The notes under the pieces were generated by a model that ran no database searches, was not told the origin of the DNA, and worked only from the letters and a program-made list of their open reading frames with translations. This document shows, piece after piece, positions 48,150 through 57,019 of a DNA stretch of 64,000 bases; the first letter of the stretch is position 1; each line of letters starts with the position of its first letter. The stretch covers positions 62,001 to 126,000 of the forward strand of contig NZ_JAUYHK010000020.1 in NCBI RefSeq assembly GCF_030690045.1. The letters are read 5' to 3'. Origin of the DNA: Thalassospira sp. (lineage in GTDB: Bacteria; Pseudomonadota; Alphaproteobacteria; Rhodospirillales; Thalassospiraceae). The position numbers were made by a program, and so were the translations under genes.

Positions 48150-48838
48150 GTGTCGCCGAAAGCCTTGCCCGTCTGGAACAACAGCGCGATGCGCTGGTCC
48201 GGGCTGCACTTGATCATATCGCCTTTGATGGCTGGAGCATGATGTCGTTAAAGGCGGCGGCGGTTGATCTTGGTCTGGCACCTGAGGAGGTGGACCGGCT
48301 TTTGCCCGGCGGCGTGCGACAGGCGATTGAACATTATGTCGCCATGACAGACCGCGAGATGGTGGCGCATCTGGAAACCCTGAATTTGCCCGACATGAAA
48401 ATCCGCGAACGGATTGCGACTGCGGTGCGCGAACGCCTGAAACTGGTCGAAGGGCACAAGGATGCTGTGCGGGCGGCGGTGGCCTGGCTGGCCTTGCCAC
48501 AAAATCTGGCGCTGTCGGCGAAATTGACGGCCAGAACGGTTGATCTGATGTGGGTGGCGGCGGGCGATACCGCGACCGATTATAACCGTTATACCAAACG
48601 GGCCTTGCTGGCCGGGGTGTATGGTTCGACTTTGCTGTATTGGCTGGATGATACATCCGATGACCATCGCGATACGATGGCGTTTCTGGACCGGCGGATT
48701 GCCAATGTGATGAAAATCCCGAAAATTCAGGCACAAATAGGCAAGATCACCGAACGGGTATCCCGCCTTGGCGGCAAGGCGGCATCGTGCGTTCCGTCGC
48801 CCCTGCGGGTTTTCCGGCAATTCGGCAGTCCGCGTTAA
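48146..48838 (+). CDS. COQ9 family protein (ubiquinone biosynthesis accessory)
   Basis: A 230-residue COQ9-family protein. The N-terminal third has a TetR-like helical arrangement (AALDHIAFDGWSMMSLKAAAVDLGL) and the C-terminal part has the lipid-binding block RTVDLMWVAAGDTATDYNRYTKRALLAGVYGSTLLYWLDD. COQ9 supports ubiquinone hydroxylation by presenting the lipid intermediate. Linkage to rpsU is common in Alphaproteobacteria, as here. Translationally coupled to def (ATGA). Confidence 0.92.
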   Translation: MSVAESLARLEQQRDALVRAALDHIAFDGWSMMSLKAAAVDLGLAPEEVDRLLPGGVRQAIEHYVAMTDREMVAHLETLNLPDMKIRERIATAVRERLKLVEGHKDAVRAAVAWLALPQNLALSAKLTARTVDLMWVAAGDTATDYNRYTKRALLAGVYGSTLLYWLDDTSDDHRDTMAFLDRRIANVMKIPKIQAQIGKITERVSRLGGKAASCVPSPLRVFRQFGSPR

Positions 48839-48897
48839 AACCGGTCAGGCCGTTAAAAGAAAGGGGCGGGAGCCAGCGGGTTCCCGCCCCTGTTTTA

Positions 48898-49821
48898 TCA
48901 TTCGCGGATGGTTTCGCGTGCCGGTGCGCCGCCGCGTGATCGTTTCAGGCTGGGCAATGCCAGCATGGCCAGCACAAACAGCCCGGTCGCCAGTTTCAAA
49001 TCGGGCGGCGGCATACCGGCGGCAAGGCAAAGCGATACCAGTTGGTAATAGACAATCGCGCCGACAAACGGGGCCAGCAATTGTCGCGCCACCGATTTTT
49101 TGCCGACAATTGCCTCGCCAATCATCAGGGCGGCAAGGCCGTTGATCAGAATGCCAAGGCCCATATTCACATCGGCAAAGCCCTGTGACTGAACCATCAG
49201 GGCCCCGCCGGTTGCGGAAAAAGCGCTGGCAAGGCCAACGCCGCCAATGGTGGCGGTCCAGACCGAAATCCCTTGGGCCTCGGCCATTGCCGGGTTGGCA
49301 CCAACGGCGCGAAGGGCCGTTCCTTTTTCGGTTTTGAAAAACAGATTGAGGATGATGAAAACCGCCGCCCCGATCAAACCGGCAATGATGATTTTGCTGA
49401 CCGGAAAGCCCGGTGTGACAAAGGGGGCCCATTCATAAACCGTGGGCGATCCAAACACCGACAGGTTCGATTTTCCCATGATGCGCAGATTGATGCTGTA
49501 AAGCATCGTCATCATCAGGATACCGGCCAACAGCGTGTGAATGCGAAAACGCAGATGAATGAAGGCGGTGCAACAGCCCGCCAGAAAACCGGCACACAGG
49601 GCGGCGGCAATGGCAAGGGCCGGATTGGCCCCGGCGGCAATCATGATGCCGCAAATACATCCGCCAAGGGGAAAGGCCCCCTCGCTGGTCAGATCGGGGA
49701 ATTGCAAGGTGCGAAACGGGATCATGATGCCCAGCACGACAAAGGCAAGGATCAGGCTTTGCGCCAGTGTGACCGGGATCAGGGCGACATAGCTTGTGAA
49801 AATGGACTGGATCAGATCCAT
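48898..49821 (-). CDS. ABC transporter permease (TrpX-system type, BPD_transp_2)
   Basis: Inner-membrane permease of 307 residues with about eight or nine hydrophobic segments, of the branched-chain-like permease family associated with PF04392 binding proteins. Blocks include TSEGAFPLGGCICGIMI, FIHLRFRIHTLLAGILMMTMLYSINLR and RAVGANPAMAEAQGI. It is encoded 2 bases after the ATPase stop and ends the three-gene operon. Relatives carry tryptophan/tyrosine or remain unassigned. Confidence 0.88.
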   Translation of the reverse strand: MDLIQSIFTSYVALIPVTLAQSLILAFVVLGIMIPFRTLQFPDLTSEGAFPLGGCICGIMIAAGANPALAIAAALCAGFLAGCCTAFIHLRFRIHTLLAGILMMTMLYSINLRIMGKSNLSVFGSPTVYEWAPFVTPGFPVSKIIIAGLIGAAVFIILNLFFKTEKGTALRAVGANPAMAEAQGISVWTATIGGVGLASAFSATGGALMVQSQGFADVNMGLGILINGLAALMIGEAIVGKKSVARQLLAPFVGAIVYYQLVSLCLAAGMPPPDLKLATGLFVLAMLALPSLKRSRGGAPARETIRE

Positions 49822-49823
49822 GA

Positions 49824-50603
49824 TTACGCCCCCAACAACATGTGATCGGATTTCACGGCGAAATGTGCGACCAGATCGGCCACGGTGATATGGGTTTTTT
49901 CAGAGCCACTGATCCGCAGCCGGACCTTGCCCGCATCAAGCATGATCACTGTATCGCCGTAATCGACCGCGTGTTGCATATTATGGGTGACCATCAGGGT
50001 GGTCAGTTTCAGGGCCTCAACCGCACGGATGGTTGCCCCCATCACCAGATCGGCGGTGTGCGGATCAAGGGCGGCGGTATGTTCATCCAGCAACAGCAAA
50101 TCGGGCGATCCACCCACCGCCATGATCAGCGACAGGGATTGCCGTTGTCCGCCAGACAGCAATTCCACCCGCGTATCAAGCCGGTTTTCAAGACCAAGAC
50201 CCAGCATGGACAGGCGTTCGCGGTAATCGGCAAGGCGTTTGGCATTAAGGCCGCGTGCCAATGTGCGTTTCTTGCTGCGCAATTCAGCGAGCAGCATGTT
50301 TTCCGCCACTGTCATGCTGGCCGCGGTGCCCAGCATCGGGTCCTGAAACACCCGGGCAATCCGGGTGGCGCGTTTGTGGACCGGAATATGTGTGACATCA
50401 TCACCATTGATCAGGATTTGCCCGCTATCCAGGGGCAGTGCGCCTGAAATGGCATTGAGCATGGTGCTTTTGCCTGCGCCGTTCGAGCCGATCACCACCC
50501 CGAATTCGCCGGTGGCAAGGGTCAGGTCAAGATTATCAAGGGCCACTTTTTCGTCGGGTTGACCCTTATAGAAGGTTTTGCGTGCAGACCGGATTTCCAG
50601 CAT
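49824..50603 (-). CDS. ABC transporter ATP-binding protein (TrpX-system type)
   Basis: Cytoplasmic ATPase of 259 residues. Walker A GSNGAGKST (about residues 39-47), signature LSGGQRQSLSLIMAV, Walker B LLLLDEHTAALDP and switch MVTHNM. The Walker B aspartate is followed by Glu-His instead of Glu-Pro, a feature typical of this subfamily. It lies 69 bases after the binding-protein gene. Confidence 0.92.
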   Translation of the reverse strand: MLEIRSARKTFYKGQPDEKVALDNLDLTLATGEFGVVIGSNGAGKSTMLNAISGALPLDSGQILINGDDVTHIPVHKRATRIARVFQDPMLGTAASMTVAENMLLAELRSKKRTLARGLNAKRLADYRERLSMLGLGLENRLDTRVELLSGGQRQSLSLIMAVGGSPDLLLLDEHTAALDPHTADLVMGATIRAVEALKLTTLMVTHNMQHAVDYGDTVIMLDAGKVRLRISGSEKTHITVADLVAHFAVKSDHMLLGA

Positions 50604-50672
50604 CCGTATGCTCCTTAAAAATATTGGCGCCCCGTTTCAGGCGGAGCGCCAATACGCAAATGAGGCCGGGTA

Positions 50673-51662
50673 TTATTCGACGATGCAGCCGCAATCGGCA
50701 AATTCCGCCGGAATTTCGATGCCAAAGGCCGCCATCGCCTTTTTGGAGATCAGCGGCGCATGGTCTTCATAAGATGGGGCCGATGGCGCAAGGGAGGCCG
50801 GATCGGCACCCTTGAGAATTTCGGCGGCGATTTTACCGGCATTGACGCCGACCTGCTGGTAATCGACCGAAAAGCTGGCCGGAACGGTGCCATTGGCAAC
50901 CGCCGAGGAATCGGAATTGACAATTGGAATGCCGATTTGACGGGCCGCGGCGGACACGGCAGCAATGGCAGGCTGGATCAGGTTGGAGGCCGGGCCATAA
51001 ATGACATCGGCCTTGCCTGCCAGCGATGCGACACGTTGCTGGATGTCATTGACGTTATCAACGCCCACCGCGATCACTTCAAACCCGGCCGCCGGGGCAA
51101 GTTCGCGGATATGTTCGAGCAATGCCACATCATTGGCCTCGCCCGGATTATAGGGCAGGGCAAGGCGGGTAGCACCGGGCAGGAGTTTTTTGGTAAAGGC
51201 CATCACCGCGGCCATATCCTGCAAATCCGAGGCCCCGGTCATGCCGGTATCACCGGCATCCCATGAGGGCACCAGTTTTGCCGCCACCGGATCGGTCACG
51301 GCTGAAAAAACCACCGGAATGCCGGACCCGGCCAGCGCCTGTTTGGCAATCTGGGAAACCGGGGTGGTGATGGTATAAATCAGTTTGGGCTGTTCGGATT
51401 GCAGTTTGGCAATCATCTGCGGGACAAGGGACGCATCGAAATTGGTGTGGCTTTCGGAATAGACAATATCGGTTCCTTCGACAAAGCCGTTGGCGGCCAT
51501 GCCTTCCTTGAAACCGGCAATGGAGGCGTTCAATTGCGGATGTTCGCCAAAATTGGCAATGCCGACCCGGATCGGTTCAGCCGCGGCACTGCCCAGGGCC
51601 GCGATCAGTGCGCCCACCATAACAAGACCCGATAGCGCACCGGACTTCAGTATTCTCATCAC
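50673..51662 (-). CDS. ABC transporter substrate-binding protein (PF04392/TrpX family)
   Basis: Periplasmic protein of 329 residues with a signal peptide ending SAAAEP (about residue 28). Family blocks are VGIANFGEHPQLNASIAGFKEGM, IYTITTPVSQIAKQAL, PVVFSAVTDPVAAKLV and FSVDYQQVGVNAGKIAAEIL. The C-terminus holds a Cys-Gly-Cys unusual for a periplasmic binding protein. It is the first gene of the operon, with a good promoter at 51717-51745 and an inverted repeat at 51744-51759. The ligand is unknown (aromatic amino acid in some relatives). Confidence 0.9.
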   Translation of the reverse strand: MMRILKSGALSGLVMVGALIAALGSAAAEPIRVGIANFGEHPQLNASIAGFKEGMAANGFVEGTDIVYSESHTNFDASLVPQMIAKLQSEQPKLIYTITTPVSQIAKQALAGSGIPVVFSAVTDPVAAKLVPSWDAGDTGMTGASDLQDMAAVMAFTKKLLPGATRLALPYNPGEANDVALLEHIRELAPAAGFEVIAVGVDNVNDIQQRVASLAGKADVIYGPASNLIQPAIAAVSAAARQIGIPIVNSDSSAVANGTVPASFSVDYQQVGVNAGKIAAEILKGADPASLAPSAPSYEDHAPLISKKAMAAFGIEIPAEFADCGCIVE

Positions 51663-51716
51663 CAGTAACTCCCTGATTCATGGGGCCGTCCTTTGGGTGT
51701 CGGCCCTGCAGGAAGG

Positions 51717-51745
51717 ATCATGCTGAGTTCAAAACATCCCGTCAA
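51717..51745 (-). promoter_or_regulatory. Sigma-70-type promoter for the PF04392 ABC operon
   Basis: On the minus strand TTGACG (51745-51740), a 17-base spacer, then CATGAT (51722-51717): 5/6 and 4/6 matches to the -35 and -10 consensus. Start codon at 51662, giving a leader of roughly 50 bases. A palindrome overlaps the -35 end. Confidence 0.5.
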
Positions 51746-51759
51746 CAAGATGTCTTGTT
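51744..51759. promoter_or_regulatory. Candidate operator overlapping the -35 of the PF04392 ABC operon
   Basis: Perfect 7-2-7 inverted repeat aacaaga-tg-tcttgtt. Its inner end overlaps the -35 hexamer TTGACG at 51740-51745, a position suited to repression or activation of the ABC operon. No regulator gene is adjacent. Confidence 0.45.
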
Positions 51760-51960
51760 CATTGTAAAATATGATCCCGGATGAGGTGCCAAAGAATGCA
51801 GGCTTGTTTTCTGCATCCTGACTTTGTTCTCAACTCATTGATTTTAAGACATTATTGAGGATGGGTGAAGTTTTTTTACTTTTTGAGCAAAATAGTTCTT
51901 GATTTGTTCTTTTTGCTGTGGCATAACAGAAAAATCAACGGGGCAAATGCGCCCGGACAA

Positions 51961-51991
51961 AACCCGCAAGGCACCATGCCTTGCGGGTTTT
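51961..51991 (+). terminator. Rho-independent terminator of an unidentified transcript
   Basis: 13-bp stem aacccgcaaggca / tgccttgcgggtt with a 3-base loop and a following U-tract (ttttt-gc-gttt). On the plus strand no recognised gene lies in front of it for over a kilobase, suggesting a small RNA or unannotated short gene at about 51850-51990. The minus strand also yields uuuu after the stem, so it may instead serve leftward transcription. Confidence 0.65.
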
Positions 51992-52249
51992 TGCGTTTGG
52001 CGGCAACTGAAAGAGACGACGATGATGCAGCGGCAAAATAACAGACAGGACAGCGGGCGAACCCGCAAGAGGGTAACCAGCGGGTGGAAATGTCATTACG
52101 GGGGCAGTGTGTGGACGCTGTAACCCGGCCATTGGCCAAGACGGGAGAGGTGCGTCTTGTTGGTGGCGGGACCTGCCCGTGCCCGGATGTTGTCGGGTGT
52201 CATCCGGTAGTTGGGGGGGCAGGAGCAGGTGGCGGGTCCGCTGGCGAAG

Positions 52250-52278
52250 CCCCGAAGGTTGTTGTCCAACTTTCGGGG
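52250..52278. repeat. Strong inverted repeat (12-bp stem)
   Basis: ccccgaaggttg / caactttcgggg with loop ttgtc and one G-T wobble. It lies 33 bases beyond the stop of the leftward GNAT gene. It lacks a U-tract on either strand, so a simple terminator is not certain. Confidence 0.5.
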
Positions 52279-52310
52279 GTAGTTCAATTATTTGGATATT
52301 CTGGGATATT

Positions 52311-53213
52311 TCATCCCAGAGTCTGGCTTGCCAGGCCGAAAATGTTGGGGCCATTGTCGTCGATGAAGTCGTTGTCCGTCGTAACAGGGCGTTTCAGGGA
52401 CATGGTTGTCACAGTGTCATAAAATTGCAGACCGCAGGCCGACAGGACATCGCGGAATGTTCCGTTTTGATGGCGGGTATCAACCCGCAGGAATTCGCCC
52501 GGATGTTTGCGGATGTACCAGCGTGTCAAAGCGATTGCGTCGGCCTCGTTTTGGGCAATGATCGGGCCGATGACCCGCCCCCGGCCAAATTTCCGGCACA
52601 GGGCATATCCCCTGATGCGGTTTTTGTCCGTCAGGACCGCCCCGTCTGACACGGTGATCAGGTGTGTCAGAATTGCGCGCCGGTCCGCATGATAGGCCGT
52701 GCTGTCAAGGCGGTGGATTTCGGCCATATCATCCGGGGTAATGTCCCGGATTTCACCGGTAGCGTTCAGGGGCTGTGGCATGGAGGGAGAGGGAACGGCA
52801 ATTCCCTGATGCTGGTATACCTTGCGTTCTGGCGTGAAACCGAAATTGAGATACAGACGGTAGGCCGCGCGTGTGGCGTTAAGGCCGATTGCCCGTGGCC
52901 CGATTTCGCGGATCACATGTTCCATCATGTGGCGTGCGGTTCCCCGGGCCTGAAGGCGGGGCGGGGTGATCATCATGCCGATGGTGGCGTAATCGTCATC
53001 CTGTATAAACCACATCGCTGATGCGCAGACCCGCCCGATCGTATCGAGTGCGACAAGGCCGCGACCGTTTTCAAGCAGAAACAACCAGTCCGAAAGCCGG
53101 TGCGGCCAGCCTACCCCGATCGAGAGCGGCAACAGGCTGTCCGGATCGACGCTGCGAATGTCTTGCAGTGCCAGATTGAAAGAGCCGATGTCAAAGCTGT
53201 CTTCTGTCATCAT
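52311..53213 (-). CDS. Two-domain GNAT N-acetyltransferase (paralogue A)
   Basis: A 300-residue protein with an N-terminal GNAT acetyl-CoA domain (GVGWPHRLSDWLFLLENGRG, then PRLQARGTARHMMEHVI as the pyrophosphate loop, though Q/RxxGxG/A is degenerate) and a C-terminal second acetyltransferase-like domain ending FGLASQTLG. It is clearly paralogous to the gene at 62414: the WPHR-DW, RVDT-Q and ending motifs are shared. ATG 53213 starts the similarity; longer starts to 53324 do not. Substrate unknown, perhaps an amine or amino acid of the surrounding catabolic genes. Confidence 0.83.
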   Translation of the reverse strand: MMTEDSFDIGSFNLALQDIRSVDPDSLLPLSIGVGWPHRLSDWLFLLENGRGLVALDTIGRVCASAMWFIQDDDYATIGMMITPPRLQARGTARHMMEHVIREIGPRAIGLNATRAAYRLYLNFGFTPERKVYQHQGIAVPSPSMPQPLNATGEIRDITPDDMAEIHRLDSTAYHADRRAILTHLITVSDGAVLTDKNRIRGYALCRKFGRGRVIGPIIAQNEADAIALTRWYIRKHPGEFLRVDTRHQNGTFRDVLSACGLQFYDTVTTMSLKRPVTTDNDFIDDNGPNIFGLASQTLG

Positions 53214-53256
53214 GACATATTCTTTCTGTCCAACGCAGAACGGATGGTTTCGGCTT

Positions 53257-54579
53257 TCAGAGTGCACCGACTTTGATTTTCGAGCCATCCGAAAATCTGT
53301 CCAGTGAAAACGGTGCCGGATCAAGTGACGGGGTCTTGTTTGTCACCAGTTCCGCGCCCAGCAATCCTGCCGCCGGGCCAATGCCAAATCCGTGGCCGCT
53401 AAAACCGGCGGACAGGTAAAAACCGTTGATCTGCCAGACCGGCGAGATCACCGGGACGGCATCCGGGGTTGAGTCAATATAGGATCCCCAGCTTTCGAGG
53501 ATATCCATATTTTCGATTTCCGGATAAAGCGACCGGGCCCGGCGGATCAGTTCGGCAATCGTACGTTTGTTGGGGGCCGGATCAAGAATACGATTTTTTT
53601 CAAAGGGCGATATGCCGTCGGATTTCCAGCGGGCAAGGCTTTCCGGGCCGGAGAAAAAAGAACGGCCAATACCCAGTTCAATCGCCTTGAGACGTTTGAT
53701 GAATATCGGCAGGAATGCCTTGGCATAGCGGATACCCTGCGGGGTGATTTCAAGTTGCCCCTTGCCACTGATCGCCAGGGTGTAGCTGCCGTCATGGCGT
53801 TGCGTGAAAGCGCATTCCGGATTGTAAAACGCGGGAGGCAAACCGTTTGACAGTGTGGTTCTGAGGGCACTGGAACGGATGCAGGCCTGGGGAAAAGAGA
53901 TGCCGTGATGACGGCAAAACATCGATGCCCAGGCCCCACCCGCACAGACAACAGCCCGTGCCCGGATCAGACCTTTTTCAGTGTAGACACCGCGTACCGT
54001 ACCATTGCTGATATCGAGCCCCCGGACAGCACAGTTTTGCTGGATATTGGCCCCCTTGTCGCGGGCGGCAAGCGCAAATGCCGGGGCGGCGAGGGCCGGT
54101 TCTGCCGTGCCATCGTCCACACAATGGACACCCCCGATCCAGTTTCGGTGGGCGCCTGCCGTCCTGTCGCGGGTTTCCTTCGCACTCAGCATCCGGGTAT
54201 CGACACCAAATCTGTGGCCGGTTTCCTGCCATTTTTCCCAACCCGCCAATTGTTGCGGGTCTTCGGTGGCATAAAGCAATCCACAGCGCCGAAAACCGGC
54301 ATCATGGCCGCTTTCTGTCTGGAATTGTTCCCAAAGACGCAAGGAAAGGCCCGCCATTGGCAATTCGCGTTCGTCACGGTTTTGCTGGCGACACCATCCC
54401 CAGTTGCGGCTGCTTTGTTCGCCACCGACGACACCCTTTTCCACCAGGGCCACCGACACGCCGTCTTTCGCCAGATAATAGGCCGTACTTGCACCAACAA
54501 TGCCGCCCCCGATCACCACAACGTCGGCTGTTTGCGGAAAAATCTCGTCGCTGTCGATGGTGCGGAGGGAGGGAGACAT
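53257..54579 (-). CDS. FAD-dependent amino-acid/amine oxidase (DAO family)
   Basis: A 440-residue flavoprotein. The FAD-binding motif is VVVIGGGIVGASTAYYLAKDG, followed by EKGVVGGEQSSRNWGWCRQQ, and the C-terminal FAD block is NGFYLSAGFSGHGFGIGPAAG. Related to sarcosine, glycine and D-amino-acid oxidases; no secretion signal. ATG 54579 is used, 40 residues inside a longer open frame that overlaps the divergent promoter region. The block SRNWGWCRQQ with its Cys may hold the covalent or near-FAD site, but the substrate is not readable. Divergent from the M20 deacylase gene, 212 bases apart. Confidence 0.87.
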   Translation of the reverse strand: MSPSLRTIDSDEIFPQTADVVVIGGGIVGASTAYYLAKDGVSVALVEKGVVGGEQSSRNWGWCRQQNRDERELPMAGLSLRLWEQFQTESGHDAGFRRCGLLYATEDPQQLAGWEKWQETGHRFGVDTRMLSAKETRDRTAGAHRNWIGGVHCVDDGTAEPALAAPAFALAARDKGANIQQNCAVRGLDISNGTVRGVYTEKGLIRARAVVCAGGAWASMFCRHHGISFPQACIRSSALRTTLSNGLPPAFYNPECAFTQRHDGSYTLAISGKGQLEITPQGIRYAKAFLPIFIKRLKAIELGIGRSFFSGPESLARWKSDGISPFEKNRILDPAPNKRTIAELIRRARSLYPEIENMDILESWGSYIDSTPDAVPVISPVWQINGFYLSAGFSGHGFGIGPAAGLLGAELVTNKTPSLDPAPFSLDRFSDGSKIKVGAL

Positions 54580-54791
54580 GATCTGCGGACCTTTGGCATG
54601 TGTTTCTGTTCTGGATGCTTTGGGTTTCAGTATCGCGAAACGGCGCAGCAGATTCCGCTCAAGACAGGGCGGATTTTGCAATTTTACACTGAAAGCCATT
54701 GCTATTCCGCAGTATCTGAAGCCGCAACCGCCTTATCCTTTTATGAACCCTGATCAGGGCGATGTTGACAGGTAACGCAAAGGCAGGGCGT

Positions 54792-55916
54792 ATGCAGACC
54801 GAAGAGATACTGGAGCGGCTGATTGGTTTTCCGTCGGTTGTCGGGCAGTCCAATCGCACGATTGCGGACTGGATATGTGCATATCTGGACGAAATTGGCG
54901 CAGAAGTCACCCGTTTGACCGGCCCCGAAGGGGACCGCGAGAATATTTTTGCCAGTATCGGGCCACGCGACATGCCGGGCATTGTGCTTTCGGGGCACAT
55001 GGATGTTGTTCCGGCCGATGAGGTGGAATGGCAAAGTAATCCGTTTGTCCTGCGCCGTGATGGCGACAATCTTGTCGGGCGCGGCAGTTGCGATATGAAA
55101 GGGTTTCTGGCCTGTGCCCTGTCGGCAGTGCCGGATTTTTCCGCTTGCAAACTGACCCGTCCCATTCATCTGGCCTTTAGTTACGATGAAGAAGCCGGTT
55201 GCCGGGGCGTTCCCCATATGATTGCCAGACTGCCCGATTTGTGTGCCCCCCCGACGGGATGTATCATCGGGGAGCCGACCGGACTGCAACCGGTTCTGGC
55301 CCATAAAGGCAAGGCCGCCGTGAAAATTGCGGTCCGGGGCCAATCCGGGCATTCGTCGCGCCCCGATCTTGGCAAAAACGCCATTCATGCCATGGCAAAA
55401 ATCATCACCAAAGCCGTGGAACAGGCGCAGGATCTGGAACACGGGGCACAGGATTGCCGGTTTGCCCCGCCCTTTTCCACCTTGCAAGCCGGGGTGATCC
55501 GGGGGGGAAGTGCGATCAATATCATTCCGGAACTTTGCACGGCTGAAATTGAAGTCCGGGCGATTTCCGGGGTGAACCCGGAAAGCCTGTTGTCTCCGAT
55601 CCGCGACGAGGCCGAGACTTTGCGCAAGGCAGGGTTTGAGATCGATTGGGACATCATAAGCAGCTATCCCGCATTGAGCGGCAATGAAGCGGCTGAAATT
55701 GTTAAAATCACAACCGGGCTTGCGGGCAAATCGCCTGCGCAGGCGGTCAGTTTCGGGACCGAGGCCGGGCTTTTTGAACAAGCGGGAATGCCTGCGGTGA
55801 TTTGCGGGCCGGGGGATATTTCGCGGGCCCATCGGCCCAACGAATATATCACAACCGGCGAACTGGCGGCCTGCCGGGATATGATCAGGGGATTGATCCC
55901 CCATCTTTGCCAATAG
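54792..55916 (+). CDS. M20 family deacylase, acetylornithine deacetylase (ArgE)-like
   Basis: Zinc-dependent amidohydrolase of 374 residues, similar to ArgE. Metal-site blocks are [30 protein letters not shown] with the bridging Asp, [11 protein letters not shown] with the catalytic Glu pair, [11 protein letters not shown] and the final His in AHRPNEYI. The dimerisation lobe [16 protein letters not shown] is intact. ATG 54792 follows aaggcaggg. In this catabolic block it more likely removes an acyl group from an amino acid or polyamine derivative than serves arginine synthesis. Heads a run of four plus-strand genes. Confidence 0.85.
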   Translation: MQTEEILERLIGFPSVVGQSNRTIADWICAYLDEIGAEVTRLTGPEGDRENIFASIGPRDMPGIVLSGHMDVVPADEVEWQSNPFVLRRDGDNLVGRGSCDMKGFLACALSAVPDFSACKLTRPIHLAFSYDEEAGCRGVPHMIARLPDLCAPPTGCIIGEPTGLQPVLAHKGKAAVKIAVRGQSGHSSRPDLGKNAIHAMAKIITKAVEQAQDLEHGAQDCRFAPPFSTLQAGVIRGGSAINIIPELCTAEIEVRAISGVNPESLLSPIRDEAETLRKAGFEIDWDIISSYPALSGNEAAEIVKITTGLAGKSPAQAVSFGTEAGLFEQAGMPAVICGPGDISRAHRPNEYITTGELAACRDMIRGLIPHLCQ

Positions 55917-55941
55917 CCGGACAAACAACAGGACCCAGCAC

Positions 55942-56865
55942 ATGACATTGTTGTTCAAGTCTGATGAAAGCCGGGCAAAGGTTTTTGCGGCACGCATGGC
56001 AGAAGACCTGCCCGATGTCGGTTTTATTGGCCCGAACGAGGATTTCGATCCGGCAGATATCCGGTATCTGGTGACATGGAAAGCACCGGAAGACATTGAA
56101 AAATACCGGAACCTTGAAATCCTGTTTTCCATCGGGGCCGGTGTGGATCAGTTCGATCTGACAAAATTGCCGGCCAGCATCAAACTGGTGCGGATGGTTG
56201 AAGACGGGATCATTCGCATGATGCAGGAATATGCGACCCTTGGCGTTTTGGCCCTGCATCGTGATTTGCCAGGATATATTGCCCAGCAAAAAGCACGGCA
56301 CTGGCATGTCCGCCCGGTGCCCCCCGCCAGCCGTCGCCGGGTGGGTGTTCTGGGGCTGGGGGTTTTGGGCACAGCGGTACTGGACCGGCTGAAACCGTTC
56401 GGGTTTGAATTGTCGGGCTGGAGCCGGTCACAGCTGCGCATTGACGGGGTGGAGTGCCATGCCGGGGCCAAGGGGCTTGCGCCGTTTCTGGCATCGTCGG
56501 ACATTCTTGTCTGCCTGTTGCCCCTTACGCCGCAAACCAGAGGGTTTTTGAACGCAGAGCTGTTTGCGCAACTGCCGTCCGGAGCACGCCTGTTGCATGT
56601 TGGCCGGGGAGAACAGCTTGACGCGGCGGCACTTGTCGATGCCCTTGATCGCGGACATCTTGCCGGTGCAATGATTGATGTGACCTGCCCGGAGCCGTTG
56701 CCGGAACATGACCCGCTTTGGTCGCATCCCGCCATTATCCTGACCCCGCATATCGCCAGTGTTACCCGGCCGGAAACGGCCGCATCGGCGGTCATCGTCA
56801 ATATTCGCCGACACCGTGCCGGTCTGGATCCGGTTGGTCTTGTGGATCGGTATAAAGGGTATTGA
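55942..56865 (+). CDS. Glyoxylate/hydroxypyruvate reductase A-like dehydrogenase (GhrA type)
   Basis: Rossmann-fold 2-hydroxyacid dehydrogenase, 307 residues, of the GhrA subgroup. NAD(P) motif [20 protein letters not shown] with a following SGWSRS, catalytic Arg in [14 protein letters not shown], Glu in [13 protein letters not shown] and His in [12 protein letters not shown]. Reduces glyoxylate or hydroxypyruvate with NADPH in the best-known relatives. Start at 55942 behind caggac, 25 bases after the M20 gene. Confidence 0.88.
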   Translation: MTLLFKSDESRAKVFAARMAEDLPDVGFIGPNEDFDPADIRYLVTWKAPEDIEKYRNLEILFSIGAGVDQFDLTKLPASIKLVRMVEDGIIRMMQEYATLGVLALHRDLPGYIAQQKARHWHVRPVPPASRRRVGVLGLGVLGTAVLDRLKPFGFELSGWSRSQLRIDGVECHAGAKGLAPFLASSDILVCLLPLTPQTRGFLNAELFAQLPSGARLLHVGRGEQLDAAALVDALDRGHLAGAMIDVTCPEPLPEHDPLWSHPAIILTPHIASVTRPETAASAVIVNIRRHRAGLDPVGLVDRYKGY

Positions 56866-57019
56866 ACCCGTCAGGTCATGCGACGGCCAAAGAAAGCGCT
56901 GTTGCAAGCGCCAAAACGGAACTTTGCATCTGTTGCGGCGTCACCCTTGGCGCAAAGTTTGGTTCGGCCCGGCGTAATCTGACCCTGTAGCAGCAAGCAA
57001 TAATATCGGAACCGTACCC

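Larger units (their letters stand above)
51663..52310. other. Structured 648-base intergenic region of unknown role
   Basis: Contains the ABC promoter and palindrome at its left end, an AT-rich run (51820-51920), a strong terminator (51961-51991), then a GC-rich, G-skewed part (52050-52290) with several stem-forming segments, the best at 52250-52278. Two small reading frames exist on the plus strand (52022-52123, 33 residues; 52084-52422, 112 residues), neither recognised. It could hold a small RNA ending at 51991, a structured RNA, or a decayed gene. Confidence 0.4.
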
